From Beta vulgaris subsp. vulgaris (taxonomy: Eukaryota; Streptophyta; Magnoliopsida; Caryophyllales; Amaranthaceae): a DNA stretch of 64,000 bases. The DNA lies in contig NC_079210.1 of assembly GCF_026745355.1 (NCBI RefSeq), positions 33,052,516-33,116,515 on the forward strand, read 5' to 3'. The translations under genes were made by a program, and so were the position numbers. Shown here one piece after another: positions 39,230 to 50,131 of this stretch. Positions within the stretch are counted from its first letter, which is position 1; each line of letters starts with the position of its first letter. The notes beneath the pieces are model-generated. The model was not told where the DNA came from. It was given only the letters and a program-made list of their open reading frames with translations, and did no database searches.

Positions 39230-39888
39230 ACATGGTGAAATATAGGAAGGTAAAATCCATATTTGGCTGTTGGAGAAGTCTCAGTAATGAAGGCAATATC
39301 AGATAAGGTCATAATCATTGGCCCCTACCTGAATAAGAAGTAGTTGATGGCAGGGTCCCAACAAGCTAGTAAAGCAGTGGACATAGCGCCGTCGAAGGGA
39401 ATGATTTCATAAGAAGATAGTCTCAAGAAGGACAATGTTTTGTTCTTGGACCACTTGTCATGAAAAGGTTTCATTCGCAGAAAGCATGCTCTTGCCTCCA
39501 CCCCTGAAATCCAACCCTTAAAAGGTTTGTTGGCTAAAGGCCAATTCATATTTTGGAGGGTTTTTTGGGAAAAGGGGAGTGTTTTGAGCCTATAATCCTC
39601 TAAGATGATATGGACTAAGAACGGGTAACATTGTTGTTCCAAGACCATTTGGCGCTTTGCTTATTGAATCTTGAAAGGAAAGCAGGGACCAATAATGGCA
39701 ATTCTATCATCTAAAGGAATGTTAGGATCAGTGTTTTTGTTCACATACCAGAATACTAAAGATCTATAAGTCGCAAGGTTCACTCTAATGTCGTTGCATA
39801 ATTGACGAGCGGCCTCAGATTGCACGGCGTCATGTTTTTTAGTGAGTGGTTCACAAACCTCATCTTCACGAACTCTTTCATTAGACAT
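39230..39888 (-). pseudogene. plant-mobile-domain-like protein, decayed
   Basis: Starts at 39888 (MSNERVREDEVCEPLTKKHD). The frame is open to 39661 (one TAA) and then continues in the same frame from 39648 to 39325. The stretch with FKGWISGVEAR, FLRLSSYEIIPFDGAMSTAL and LACWDPAINYFLF, followed after a frameshift by GPMIMTLSDIAFIT, has the order of the plant mobile domain (large hydrophobic/W block, then G-x-M-x-(I/M)-T-L-x-D-(V/I)). Such domains occur in plant transposons and in MAIN/MAIL nuclear proteins. It is truncated after the domain start. The identification is by pattern only. It is divergent from the acidic ORF at 40295, 406 bp away. Confidence 0.4.
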
Positions 39889-40180
39889 GGTGAATTGAAA
39901 TTTGGTGATGGTTGTGAATTCGTAAAGGAAAGTAATAAAATTGTCTGAGAAATCTTAATTTCTCCTAAAATCCTTGAAAAAGGTATTAATGGGAAAGACA
40001 ACTAAAATGAAATAATCAAAGAAGAAAACATGTCCATGATGTGTGGTATGTTTTATTTTTGGTCATATTTCATTGGGCCATGTTAAAGCCAAGATTTAAT
40101 ATATTAAAATGCAAGGTCATGAAGCCAAGATTCCAAAGGATGCATGACTTTTCATTTTCCAAGATATGGTAAAAGAATCT

Positions 40181-40190
40181 CTATATATAG
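40181..40190 (+). promoter_or_regulatory. TATA-like box before the acidic ORF
   Basis: CTATATATAG about 110 bp before the ATG at 40295, followed by a CT-rich leader. The layout is that of a plant core promoter; use is not shown. Confidence 0.4.
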
Positions 40191-40294
40191 AGGGGTAAAT
40201 GTAATAACAAGGACACGTTACCCATCTCTTGATTAAACACCTACAAACCTTTCATCCCCCAAAACCTTCTCAAAATACTCTCTTCTCTCTAAAA

Positions 40295-40703
40295 ATGGAT
40301 GCTCCTCAACCGTTAATAGAGTCCAACATATATCACTGGACCCCAAGATGTCAACCCACAAGAGATTGACCAACAGCCTCTCCTTCTTTCTCCAGCGATT
40401 TCGGAGGAAAGAGAGAAAGAAGAAGAGAAAGAAGAGGAAGAAGAGGAAGAAGAGGAAGAGGATGCCTCTCCAACATCATACCTTGACTCCAATGGTGATA
40501 GTGATGATGATGATGATGATGATGATGAACCCTCTGCCAAGAGGAGGAGGCTCTCAGACTTCCCTGAGGAGACCTCCAGTGGAGAGAGCGGTTATGCCCC
40601 TTCTGAGGATGATGATGAGGATGATCCTACTTCAACCTCTAAAGAGGACTATGAAGCTGACATACCTCCATCTCCAAAGGACATAATAGAAATTAAGGCC
40701 TAG
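40295..40703 (+). pseudogene. acidic Glu/Asp-rich protein with a one-base frameshift
   Basis: Begins MDAPQPLIESNIYHWTP behind a TATA-like box. The frame then stops, but the +1 frame is open from about 40344 to 40703: PQEIDQQPLLLSP, then long Glu runs, SYLDSNGDS, an Asp run encoded by GAT repeats, SAKRRRLSDFP (a basic patch like a nuclear localisation signal) and a Ser/Pro/acidic tail. The shift lies in a CCCC run near 40342. About 135 residues if read through. Composition suggests a nuclear acidic protein; family not recognised. Repeats in the glutamate and aspartate tracts make it prone to slippage. It might equally be the end of a gene whose other exons are gone. Confidence 0.45.
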
Positions 40704-41307
40704 AAGTTTAGAATTAAGAAGTTCTAAACAATGAGTGGTAAATTTTATTCTAATGTAAAAATTTGAACTCTGGGTTCTAAAAATTATATTATAAATGAAA
40801 TTTGTCTTTCTATCTTTTGTTCGAATTTTTGTTACTTTATTTCATTTTTGCATTATTCCTTTTGTTCAATCAAAATTGTTCAAAACTAATATTTTATTTT
40901 TAAAAAAAATGTCAAATCAAATAATGTACTCGCTGCCTAAGTTAAAAGGAAAAAGGATGGAGTGTCTCTTGTGATAGTAAATTTATTAATGAAGGACAAA
41001 AAGTTACTTCAAAAGTAATAATTGTCTTCCAAACTGCACCATCCATTAATGGCAAATCCCAAAAAATTAAGTGACACATTGAGGGGTTAATGGACAAACT
41101 CATTTTACCCACGAGGGCCTTAACTTAAAATAGTTGAGGGTGGTTACAAAATTATGTAAGACATCGCTTGGGCATCTAACTACTTATTCCTCGCGTATCC
41201 TAAAAGATCAGGATAACTAGTCCTTGTATTATAAATACATCATTTTATCTCTGATATTTTTCCCCCAACATCTTTTTTACATCGTCAAAGCCCAAAAATT
41301 CTTAAAC

Positions 41308-41636
41308 ATGGATAACCAACATATACCTCTCTTACCATTTCCCAGGAATGCTGGAGACATCGGTTCAACAGGGACATAATACAAGAGGATTGGGAGAAAT
41401 TCAAAAATGAAGAGATTGTGAAGCGGCAATCTAAGGTTACAATACTCTTTGGAAAGGATCCAAAGAACCAATCTGGAGATCCTAGGGAACAAGGGTCTAA
41501 CGCTACTATCATTGAGAGCGATATGAATTTCTTGGCAATAAATCTTTGGCCCAAAATGAAACAAGACGAGTTGTTGAAGATAATGAGTGTCTACAACACA
41601 TGGGGAGAACACATTGTCAAAAAATACTTTCTATAA
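41308..41636 (+). pseudogene. unrecognised protein family, member A
   Basis: ATG at 41308 (MDNQHIPLLPFPRNAGDIG), then a frameshift near 41370. The following frame reads IIQEDWEKFKNEE, then TILFGKDPK, then AINLWPKMKQDELLKI and WGEHIVKKYF to the stop at 41636. The same blocks in the same order occur in members B (49108) and C (50132), so this is real coding sequence, not chance. I do not recognise the family; no catalytic motif, membrane segment or zinc finger is seen. A TATA-like TATAAATA lies at 41231. It is shorter than member B and may be truncated. Confidence 0.55.
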
Positions 41637-41639
41637 CAG

Positions 41640-42170
41640 TCCTCTCTTCCGAGCTGCTAGCGAAATACACTTGACATCCATAAACTAGAATTAACTCTTA
41701 AATAAATTATTTCGCAGCGGATAACAACCTTAATTACACCAATATCTCGACTAAATTCCCAAATATTATATACAATGAAAAGTCGCAAAACTAACCTGGA
41801 ATCAACTATCTAAAATACAAACTCAATCCTTAATATAGGGCGACATCATAATCTTGCTTCACTTCTAATTCCGAGCCCACAACACCAGACCTGCTAATTC
41901 AGATAAGAAATACAAAACAAATAAAATTCTAAAATGAGTGGAAAACTCATATCCTTTACTTAAGCCCGTTATAAACATTTTATTTATCAAATCATTTCTT
42001 TTCATTATGACGATGGCATAGCTCACTCTCTTAAACAAATCAGTGGCAAGTACAGGCTTTGGATAAACGCTGCCTCCAAGGTTCGTTATGGAGCCCAGAA
42101 ATACTAGCCCCAAGGTTCGTTATGGAGCGTAGCCGACTGTATCAGGTCAAAAGAGTAACCATCTGCTGTG
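41640..42170. other. gene-free stretch, retrotransposon-like
   Basis: No coding sequence. CCAAGGTTCGTTATGGAGC occurs twice, near 42078 and 42111. The composition resembles LTR sequence, but no ends were found. Confidence 0.35.
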
Positions 42171-42798
42171 TCCTAAATATTTGCCTAACCTGGATATCAC
42201 AAGTAAGGCCATTGCTGCAACTATCTGGAGGATAGCTACGAGAAGCCAGATTGTGATCGTCAATACATAAAGAAGTCAAGCAAATAATTCAATGAAGCAC
42301 GCGATTAATGAAGAAGACTGAGTCAAAGAGATAATGTTGTAACAAGTCAAGCCTATAAAATAGGACGAAGCCCATGATCGAGTATAAGGAACTACTCCCT
42401 TGATTCTAGGAGAAAATGGCAAAGGAGAAGGAGTTAGTTCCAAATGGGCAATGCAAATTGAGCAACGTTAAGTAGAAATTCACTTGTATAAATATAGGGA
42501 AAGAAATCTAAGAAAGACACAAGTTCTCATTTTTACATTCAGTATTATTCTTGCTCTCTTTGGCATTACAAAAGTACTTAGACTAAGCTGTAACACCTTG
42601 AAATAGTGGATTGGTGGACTCATAGCCACCCGCGGTTTTTCACCCTTATTCACGAGGTTTTCCACGTCACCATCTTTGGTGTTTTGTCTCTGTTGCTTTT
42701 CTTTTTTGTAGTTAGCTATTCTTCTTATAGCTAGCTGTGTACCATCATAACTGTAGATCCTCAGCTAAGTTTTGCATGTGTGAAATTTGGCATAAACA
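42170..42798 (+). repeat. 5' LTR (right part) of the Tat-type Ty3 element
   Basis: The LTR end is CATAAACA at 42798, followed by the primer site. A TATA-like TGTATAAATATAGGG lies at about 42483 and a poly(A)-like region after it. The left end is not resolved, so 42170 is a guess. Confidence 0.5.
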
Positions 42799-42799
42799 G

Positions 42800-42819
42800 T
42801 TTGGCACCTACCGTGGAGC
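42800..42819 (+). other. primer-binding site of the Tat-type Ty3 element
   Basis: TTTGGCACCTACCGTGGAGC directly after the LTR end. TTGGCRCC...CCGTGG is a form common in Tat-group elements. It fixes the LTR/internal boundary. Confidence 0.65.
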
Positions 42820-42894
42820 TCTACACCTAAATTTTCATAAAATTATCCTTTCCAAAAAATCTCGAAAAAAATATACATAAATTTCACTCCAAAA

Positions 42895-43912
42895 ATGACT
42901 GACGATACTGCCGAGCAAATGAAAGTTGCTTTCTAGAAAGCTCAACAAATGTCCGTCGCGCCCAATCTTAATCCCACCAACTATCGACAATATCAGGAAG
43001 GAGCTGGAGTCCGTGAAAAGCAATAAGGTGCCCAAGCCCCGTGGTCATGGCATGACTCCCCGCAATCTCAACCTCACTTACTCAAGTAGCAGGAAGCCGA
43101 AGAGGAGGAGCTTAACGCCAGATCAGACCCAGAAGAAGAGGAGAGCGATCCTGCCACTAAGAAGCTGGCGCTCCTAGAGTCTCAGAATAAGAAAATACTT
43201 CGCATGCTGGCGAAGCTGCCTGGAGCACCAGCGCCCGTAGCTAAAGAATCCCCCAATGGCTACGTACAATCTCCTTTCGCTGATGAAATCGCGAAGGCTG
43301 GGATCACCAAGAAGATCAATGTATCCCAACCTCATAAGTTATATGATGGGTCTGCAGATCGTTATGATCACATGGCACAATATAAGCAGAAGATATGGAC
43401 CTTATCCATTCCCGAGAATCTCCTAGAGGCCACCATGTGTAAGTCATTCAGAGCCACCCTATCTGGACCAGCTCTGTAGTGACTAATCAGCCTAAAGCCA
43501 GGTAGTATTCCAAATTTTGCTGCTTTGATTAACAAGTTCTATTTGCAATTTGCTAGCAGCAGAGTCTTGGAGAAACACACGGGCGACCTGTACCAGATTA
43601 CTCGGAAAACGAACGAAGCTGTGAGGCCGTACCTCGACCGATTCAACAAATAAATGATATTAGTCAAAAGCCTCGACGTCCCTACCGCCATTGAAGCATT
43701 CAGGAGAGGATTAACATACAAGTCCAGGTTATATTATGAGTTAACCAGGTACCCTTGCAATACCTTCGAGGAGGTTAGAGGCAGAGCCATGGCTGAAATT
43801 CGTGTCGAGGAAGATAACGTATCCAGGTATGGAGGGGAGTCTAGCCATGATCGTAAGACGCAAGGCCAGAAGAAGAATGACTGGTCACCAGCCTTATCAA
43901 AAGCGCGAAACT
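42895..43912 (+). pseudogene. gag of the Tat-type Ty3 element
   Basis: Structural protein. ATG at 42895 (MTDDTAEQMKVAF). After an acidic linker comes the capsid-like domain: INVSQPHKLYDGSADRYDH, TLSIPENLLEATMCKSFRAT, ALINKFYLQFASSR and EAVRPYLDRFN, then IEAFRRGLTYKSRLYYEL. There are stops after codon 13, near 43478 and near 43652, and a frameshift between 43060 and 43110. The segment that follows (43913-44300) still encodes C-S-Y-H-G-E-H-G-H-H-T-E-D, the histidine-rich finger often found between gag and protease in this group. Confidence 0.8.
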
Positions 43913-44450
43913 GATAGCGTAGCTAAAAAGGCTACAGGTAAGGTAGCTAAAACTGATTCTCCACCTATTTCCTCCTACTGTTTTAACATGGACGCAGGAG
44001 GCGTAGTGAACGCGCTTGAAAGGCTGGGGACAATCGCTAGGTGGCCGCGCAAAAGTGACACACCAGACAGCGAAAAGGACACTACTAAGTGGTGCAGCTA
44101 CCATGGCGAGCACGGTCATCACACAGAAGATTGGAACGCCGTAAAGAAAGAAGTAGCTTGGCTGCTAAAGAAAGATTACCTTGAACAACCTATGGGAAGG
44201 AAGGGCCAACAAGGAGATAAGCCTGGTAACAGCCACAAACAGTCCTTCCCTCCACCTGAGCCTACGCATGATAAGGTAATTAATTTCATATCTGGTGGAT
44301 CAGAAATATATGGACTAACCTACTCTGCAGCTAAAATATTCGCTCGAGAAGGTTCCAAAGCTATACCAAAGCAGCACAGGAATGCAGAGGAAAAGAAGCT
44401 ACAGAGCATGACCATCAGCTTTGACGAAGAAGATGGAGACGAAGAAGCCA

Positions 44451-44785
44451 ACCACCATGACAGACTCGTCGTATCCCTCACCGTCAGCAATAGTTTGATG
44501 AAGAGAGTGCTGATATACAATGGTAGCTCAGCTAACATCATGTTCAAGAATGCTCTCGAAAGCATGGGACTGCAGGAGGCTGATATCATAAAAAAGGCGA
44601 CCATCCTATACGAATTCAGTGGTAAACCATCTAGAACACTCGGAGAAATCACCCAGCCCACCTATGCAAAAGGAGTCAACCTGCAAACAAAATTCAGCGT
44701 GGTGGACTGTCCCGCAGCATACAACATCATCATGGGGATACCATGGATCCACAAGATGCGAGTTGTACCTTCTACACATCATTAG
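44451..44785 (+). pseudogene. retropepsin-like protease with mutated active site
   Basis: Aspartic protease of the element. The block LTVSNSLMKRVLIYNGSSAN should contain the catalytic Asp directly before N/G-G-S-S; here it is Tyr (TAC, one base from GAC), so the enzyme would be inactive. The flap and C-terminal block (VDCPAAYNIIMGIPWIHKM) are recognisable. The open frame runs from 43802 and stops at 44785, after which pol continues in other frames. Confidence 0.75.
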
Positions 44786-45009
44786 ACCATCAAATTTCCT
44801 ACCAAATGGGGAGCACAAGAAATTAAAGGCGATCGCAAGCTGGCTAGAGAATGTTATAGCATATCCCTCAGAGCAAAGAAAGAAGCCAGCTACAATTAAA
44901 GCAAGGTCCAGCACCCGCCAAGCCAACCGAACAAGATGTAGATGTAGTGACCCGGCAAAGCGAGAACAAATCGTGCAGATTGGAGCCTCCCTGCCAGCTG
45001 AAGAATGAG

Positions 45010-45760
45010 AACGAAAGATCAAGTTCTTAAAAGAAAACATAAGTTGTTTCGCAAGGAGTCACGAAGATATAGTAGGAATTGAACCTGGCATCATCACTCA
45101 CAAGATGAATGTCGACCACAATTCAAAACCCGTCAAACAAAAAAGAAGAAAGCTTGCCCCAAAAAGGAACTTGATAGTCAATGAAGAGGTGGAGAAGTTG
45201 CTCAAAGCTGGGAAAATAAGAAAAGTTAAATACCCATATTGGCTAGCTAATGTGGTGGTTGTTGGCAAAAAGAACGACAAATGACGAGTCTGCATCGACT
45301 TGACCGACCTCAACAAGGCGTGCCTAAAAGACCCTTTCCTGCTACCACATATTGATGCCTCGATGGACGTGATAGCTGGGCCTGAGAGGCTCACTTTCCT
45401 AGATGCATATTCTGGCTATAATCAAAACTGATGGATCCGGAGGACCAAGAGAAAACGACATTCATGACAGAAAGAGGTATATATTGCTATAAAGTGATGT
45501 CGTTTGGACTAAAAAATGCAGGTGTCACTTACCAAAGACTAGTTTAAAAAATGTTCGAGAAGCAGCTGGGAGACACGATGGAAGTCGACATAGATGATAT
45601 GTTAGTAAAGACAAAGCAAGCTGAAGACCATGTTGCCCACCTACAGGATACCTTTGAGGTATTAAAAAGGTATAACATGAAACTTAACCCCACTAAATGC
45701 TCCTTTGGAGTACATGCAGGAAAGTTTCTAGGTTACATCGTCATCCAGCGAGAGATATAA
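45010..45760 (+). pseudogene. reverse transcriptase of the Tat-type element
   Basis: RT blocks in order: HKMNVDHNSKPVKQKRRKL, VEKLLKAGKIRKVKYPYWLA, VVVVGKKNDK, a stop replacing the next Trp/Arg position, then RVCIDLTDLNKAC, ERLTFLDAYSGYNQ, and the catalytic block, which reads VDIDDMLVKT where Y-(I/V)-D-D is expected. The two Asp remain, the Tyr before them is Asp. A frameshift lies near 45430 and stops at 45282 and 45544. The frame ends at 45760. Confidence 0.8.
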
Positions 45761-45989
45761 GCTAGTCTTAGCCAAGTACAAGCATTGATCAACGTCCAAT
45801 CACCCTGAAACTTAAAAGAAGTCTAGAAGCTGACAGGTAGAGTAGCTGCGCTCAACCTCTTCATATCTAGATCGTCAGTCAAGTGCCACCTATTCTACCA
45901 CGTGCTGAAGAAGAACAAAGGTTTCGACTGGACAGCTGAGCACGAAACATTATTGCAAGACCTGAAAGCTTACGTGGCTCAGCCTACTT

Positions 45990-46406
45990 TTCTCTCAAAA
46001 ACAGCTGCAGGTGACACTCCAGCTTTATCTAGCTGTTAGCAGCAAAGTAGTAAGTGTAGTGTTAGCAAGGGAAGCTGAAAGGCAGCAACTGCCAGTTTAC
46101 TACATAAGTAAATCTTTGCTAGTTGCTGAAACAAGGTACACATCACTAGAAAAGTTAGTGTTAGCTTTATATATGGCATCGAGAAAACTACGTCATTATT
46201 TCGAATCTCATCCCATACATGTTATGACTAATTACCTTGTTAAGGCTGTATTAAGAAAGCCTCAATGCTCTGAAAGAATGGCCAAATGGGTTATATCTTT
46301 AAGTGCACATGATATCAGGTACCTACCCAGAACAACTATAAAATCCCAAGCCTTTGCTGACTTTGTGGCAGACTTCATTCCCGACCTAGCAGCCACAGCT
46401 GAATAG
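45990..46406 (+). pseudogene. RNase H of the Tat-type element
   Basis: LQLYLAVSSKVVSVVLARE, QLPVYYISKSL, ETRYTSLEKLVLALYMASRK and FESHPIHVMTNY are the usual first RNase H blocks of Ty3 pol. The frame 46011-46406 is open and ends after FADFVADFIPD. The segment between it and the RT (45760-45990) has stops. Confidence 0.8.
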
Positions 46407-46439
46407 GAAGTACGCCATATCAACCTAGTAGGTAAGGCA

Positions 46440-46998
46440 GGCACTTGGCAGCAATGACGGATCCTCGAATTTCAGAGGAGCTGGCTTAGGAATAGTCCGA
46501 AAGTCGCCAGAAGGGGACATGATAGTACGTTCTATATGTTGTGATTTTAAAGCTACTAACAATGAACCTGAGTACGAAGCTTTAATTGCAGGCATGATAT
46601 CGGCATATGATCTACGTGATTCATTATTGATAGTAAGCCAAGTAAAAGGCGAATACGCAGCCAAGGATTCCAAAATGGCGTCATATCTAGACCTAGTCAA
46701 AGAGAAAGCAAAGCTATTCGAAGTGTTCGACCTAAGGTACATCCCAAAGGACAAGAATACCAAAGCTGACGCCTTAGCCAACCTGGGGTCAGCACTCAGG
46801 AAATGTGACTTTAAATCAATACCAATCGCCCATTTAGCAGAGTCAGCCATCACCAAACAGGTAAACGCTACACATGATGATGCTAACAGTGCAGGAAGCA
46901 TCAGCTGGACCCAGCTAATACTTGAATATCTAGAGAAGGGTGTCCTACCAGAGGATAACCTGGAAGCCAGGAAGTTTAGAATGAAAGCTACCAGGTAG
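46440..46998 (+). pseudogene. second RNase H-like domain (aRNH) of the Tat-type element
   Basis: GSSNFRGAGLGIV begins the domain, then ATNNEPEYEALIAGM (Glu of the active site), LRDSLLIVSQVKGEYAAKD (Asp/Ser strand) and KADALANLGSAL (C-terminal Asp). The open frame 46519-46998 ends in a stop after RMKATR. A second archaeal-type RNase H behind the first is a known trait of the Tat clade. Confidence 0.78.
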
Positions 46999-47260
46999 CA
47001 CGTAATTTCAGGTGTTTTATTCAAACGAGCCTATACTAGCCATGACTTGCTGCAAAGATGCCTAGAGCAAGATCAATGGGAAGCTACAATCAAGGAATTC
47101 CATGAGGGGAATGCGGATCCCATGCAGCAGGCAGAAGCTTATCAAACAAAATCCTAGCTTACGGATACTATTGGCAAACGATGCGTCGGGATGCCAAAAG
47201 ATATGTGCATAAATGTGAAAGCTACCAAAAACAGGCAGGTATGTTTCACCAACCAGCTGA
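46999..47260 (+). pseudogene. integrase N-terminus, cut off
   Basis: VLFKRAYTSHDLLQRCLEQD, then remnants of the HHCC zinc domain, and MRRDAKRYVHKCESYQKQAG (second Cys now Tyr) up to HQPAD. The frame breaks between 47090 and 47160. The CACTA-type end starts at 47261, within the integrase. Confidence 0.75.
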
Positions 47261-48145
47261 CACTACAAGAAAATGGCAAATTAACAACGACAGACCAGCG
47301 ACAGCTACAAAAACAGACGGTATAATTGTAAATATCGACGGTATAAAACTGTCGGCAGCACCGACTGCTTTTAACTAAACTAACGACGGCCTTAACGGAC
47401 GCTGAAATCAACGACGGCTTAAAGTCGATAAGTATTTTAAGTTTCAGATTTGTAGGGTCTTAGGCGACGGCTTTAAACCGTCGCTGATGTAAAAAGGCGT
47501 TCATTTGGTTTTCACGACTTCAAACGCACTGTCACTCAAACACGACTGTTTTTTCAAACTTTCTGCCCACGAACTCTTGTACTCGTTTTTGAAGAAGTTG
47601 GGTTTTTGCGAAACTGGCGAAACTTGGATTGAAGGTAATTCCCGCGACCGGGACCTGCGACCGGCGAAACAGACCACATTTCCGGCGGTAATTTCTACCC
47701 TCTTTGTTTATAATTTTTTTTTCTTTTTGTTACCCTAAAAATTGGGTTTTTGGATACAGGTGGGCAACACGCACCACCTTACGCCGGCGCCGCGTAAGTT
47801 ACTACTCCAACCTCTGCCACCTCCGCCGTGTAATTAACTACTTCAGCCTCCGCCGCGTATTATTCCAGTCCAGTCCGTAGCTTGTCTCAGGTAATTCGTC
47901 GTGTTGTTTAACAATTATTGTTTGTTGTTTGTTGTTGTTGTTTAATTTGTTGTTGTTGTTGTAATTTTTGGTAATTAGTGTTGTTGTTGTTGTTTGTTGT
48001 TGTTGTTTAATTTGTTGTTGTTGTTGTAATTTTTGGTAATTAGTGTTGTTGTTGTTTGTTGTTTTTGTTTGTTGTTGTTGTTGCTTGTTGTTGTTTAAGC
48101 ATTATGTTGTTGTTGTTTGTTGTTGTTGTTTGTTGTTGTTGTTGT

Positions 48146-48199
<54 letters not shown>

Positions 48200-48720
48200 C
48201 GCATTATGTTGTTGTTTTTGTTAAATGTAAAATTACTTACAACTGAATTTGTTTGTTCTTGTTGTTGTTTTTTCTGCCATAGGATAAAGACAATAAGGTC
48301 TTACATGGTTTCTTTAGTAGGGAAAGATGGTATCAAGATAGAAGCAGTTGTAGCATGTTACAAGGAAACTAATGAATTGATATCATGGGCTTGTTAATGT
48401 TGTCTGTTAGCTGGTTGCTTTACATTCTACATCCCTTTGTTTAATGTACAGAAATAATAGTAGGCTTTGGGACCTTATTGTTTTTGTCCTCTTCAACAGT
48501 TTATGTAAAATGTCTTGGTTAAGCAACATAAATTTGATGGGTCCCTCTTGTATTAGCCTTTTCTTTTTAGCTATTTTTCTTTTATTGTCTAATTTTTGAG
48601 ACTCCTGTTGTTCATATATATATATGTGCTTGATGGCCATTAAGAGTTGATCTGTTAATAGAATGTAAAATGTTATTGGAATTGTCATATTAGATTAAAT
48701 TCTTGATTGCAGATTGCACT
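47261..48720 (+). mobile_element. CACTA-type element, left end only
   Basis: CACTACAAGAAAATGGC at 47261 is a CACTA left end, followed by inverted copies of a subterminal motif (CGACGGC and variants, for example 47315-47345 and 47460-47485). From 47600 the sequence looks like a gene-derived leader with GC-rich 'cgccggcg' patches, and from 48285 there is an exon-like stretch. No matching right end was found, so 48720 is arbitrary. The element interrupts the Ty3 integrase. Confidence 0.5.
47918..48200 (+). repeat. (GTT)n microsatellite with a duplicated 64-bp block
   Basis: Runs of GTT/TTG, the longest pure stretch at about 48137-48196. A block containing TTTAATTTGTTGTTG and TTTTTGGTAATTAGTG occurs twice, about 64 bp apart, before the pure run. 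ORFs in this region are polyvaline or polyleucine artefacts. Confidence 0.9.
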
Positions 48721-49107
48721 TTTTATTTCATGTTAATCTCAAGATAGAGTTTTACCTTATACGTACCAAATTACGTATTTATGTTCATGATATCCAATTA
48801 TTAAACTCAAACGTTTAAAGTGTGTAATGAATTAAGGAAATAAAAATGTAGGCCCAGTCTATAACATGAAGTCATCATGTGATTTACCAATAAATTTGTC
48901 AAGTTCTCTTCTAAACTTCTCGAAAAATGATCCCAACACTTAGTGGTTAATCCTAAAAGTTATTATAAAAATGACAGTTATAGGAAACAAATCGGTTATC
49001 TAGAGAAGTTTGTATTGAGAAGTCTCATTCATTATTCTATTCCTATCTTACAAAGTTAAGAAATCCTTTCCCACCATTCTCCTCTCATCTTACAAAACTT
49101 AGAAAAG

Positions 49108-49837
49108 ATGGAGTTAAATAATTATGAGGATGTAGTAGGCGACTTTGATGAAGACTGTTTCAACCACCACCCATCATTGGATATTATCCAAGAGGATAAA
49201 GAGGCCTTCATAGTAATGAAGACACAACAATGGGGTGAATAGATGGCTAGGATCTTTGGGGATGATCCAGTTGTGGAGCCAGAAGATCCAGCTACCAGAA
49301 TCCAGCGCTAGCAAAGTTGGAGTCATCATGAATATACTAGCTACTTATATTTGGCCAAAACTTCTACATAGTTCACAAGATGAACTACTACTAGTTTGCA
49401 AGAGATGGGGAAAAGAAGTCGCAAACGTCTTCAACTTTCCAAGGCCCCAAACTCTTAATTGGGCCTACGCCAAAAGTTTGGTTCTCACATGTACCCAAAC
49501 CTCAGTTAAGGTGGTAAGGATGAAACCAAGCCCAAATAAGATAGAAGGAAGGATAGTACACTTCAAATGTGTATGTCAACTATGAGAATTATGGGAGTCA
49601 TGAGGCTTCTTCCCATGGATGTACCTAACCCTTCTAGACAGAAGATATAATTGGGATGATACTTATCGCATGATGATCTTCAAGGGAAAGTTTAATTATG
49701 GTCCTAGAGATGGTTACTATTTTGCTGTCATAAGATATGCAGCAGGCGATGAAATCGAAAAGGAAAACTACCATGCCATGGTAGGGCTTGTTTGCAGAGA
49801 GCATCTCCAAAGGATACCCATTAGAGCATTCGATTAA
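49108..49837 (+). pseudogene. unrecognised protein family, member B (longest)
   Basis: ATG at 49108 (MELNNYEDVVGDFDEDCFNHH). It then reads LDIIQEDKEAF, a TGA at 49240, ARIFGDDPVVEPEDPATR, a frameshift near 49310, NILATYIWPKLLHSSQDELL, CKRWGKEVANVFNFPRPQT, RIVHFKCVCQL, two stops (49583 and 49598), then MYLTLLDRRYNWDDTYRM, FKGKFNYGPRDGYYFAVIRY and CREHLQRIPIRAFD to a stop at 49837. About 240 codons with damage. Members A and C share its blocks. No known domain is recognised; hydrophilic, no signal peptide or membrane span. Confidence 0.55.
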
Positions 49838-50131
49838 ATTGTACTATTTATCTACAAATAGATAAATTTAGTATTTATAAAATTACTTCTAAAAGTAATT
49901 TCTCGAATGTAATGCGGAGTGTTAAATTATTAATAAAATAACTATATTTTATTGCATTAAATAAAATAACTTATCATTTGTCTTCTTATGCTTACTTTTC
50001 TCTCTAAATAAATGCCTTATAATTAAGTGGTTAAGAAAAAAAGTGGATAAAAGTTTAGGCTTCCGTCGACAAATATGTATGTAAAGACAACATATGTGAA
50101 GGTCAGAAAACAATATATGTGAAGGTCAGTA

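Larger units (their letters stand above)
42895..47260 (+). mobile_element. Ty3 retrotransposon of Tat type, internal region, truncated
   Basis: Gag, protease, reverse transcriptase, RNase H, a second RNase H-like block and the start of integrase lie in the usual Ty3 order. The two RNase H-like blocks in tandem are typical of the Tat/Athila side of Ty3. Many stops and frameshifts. The integrase is cut at 47260, where a CACTA-type end begins; neither the integrase core nor a 3' LTR follows within the window. Confidence 0.88.

Noticed and set aside
48043..48397. ORFs of polyvaline or polycysteine and polyleucine
   Set aside because: They are translations of the (GTT)n microsatellite in two frames.
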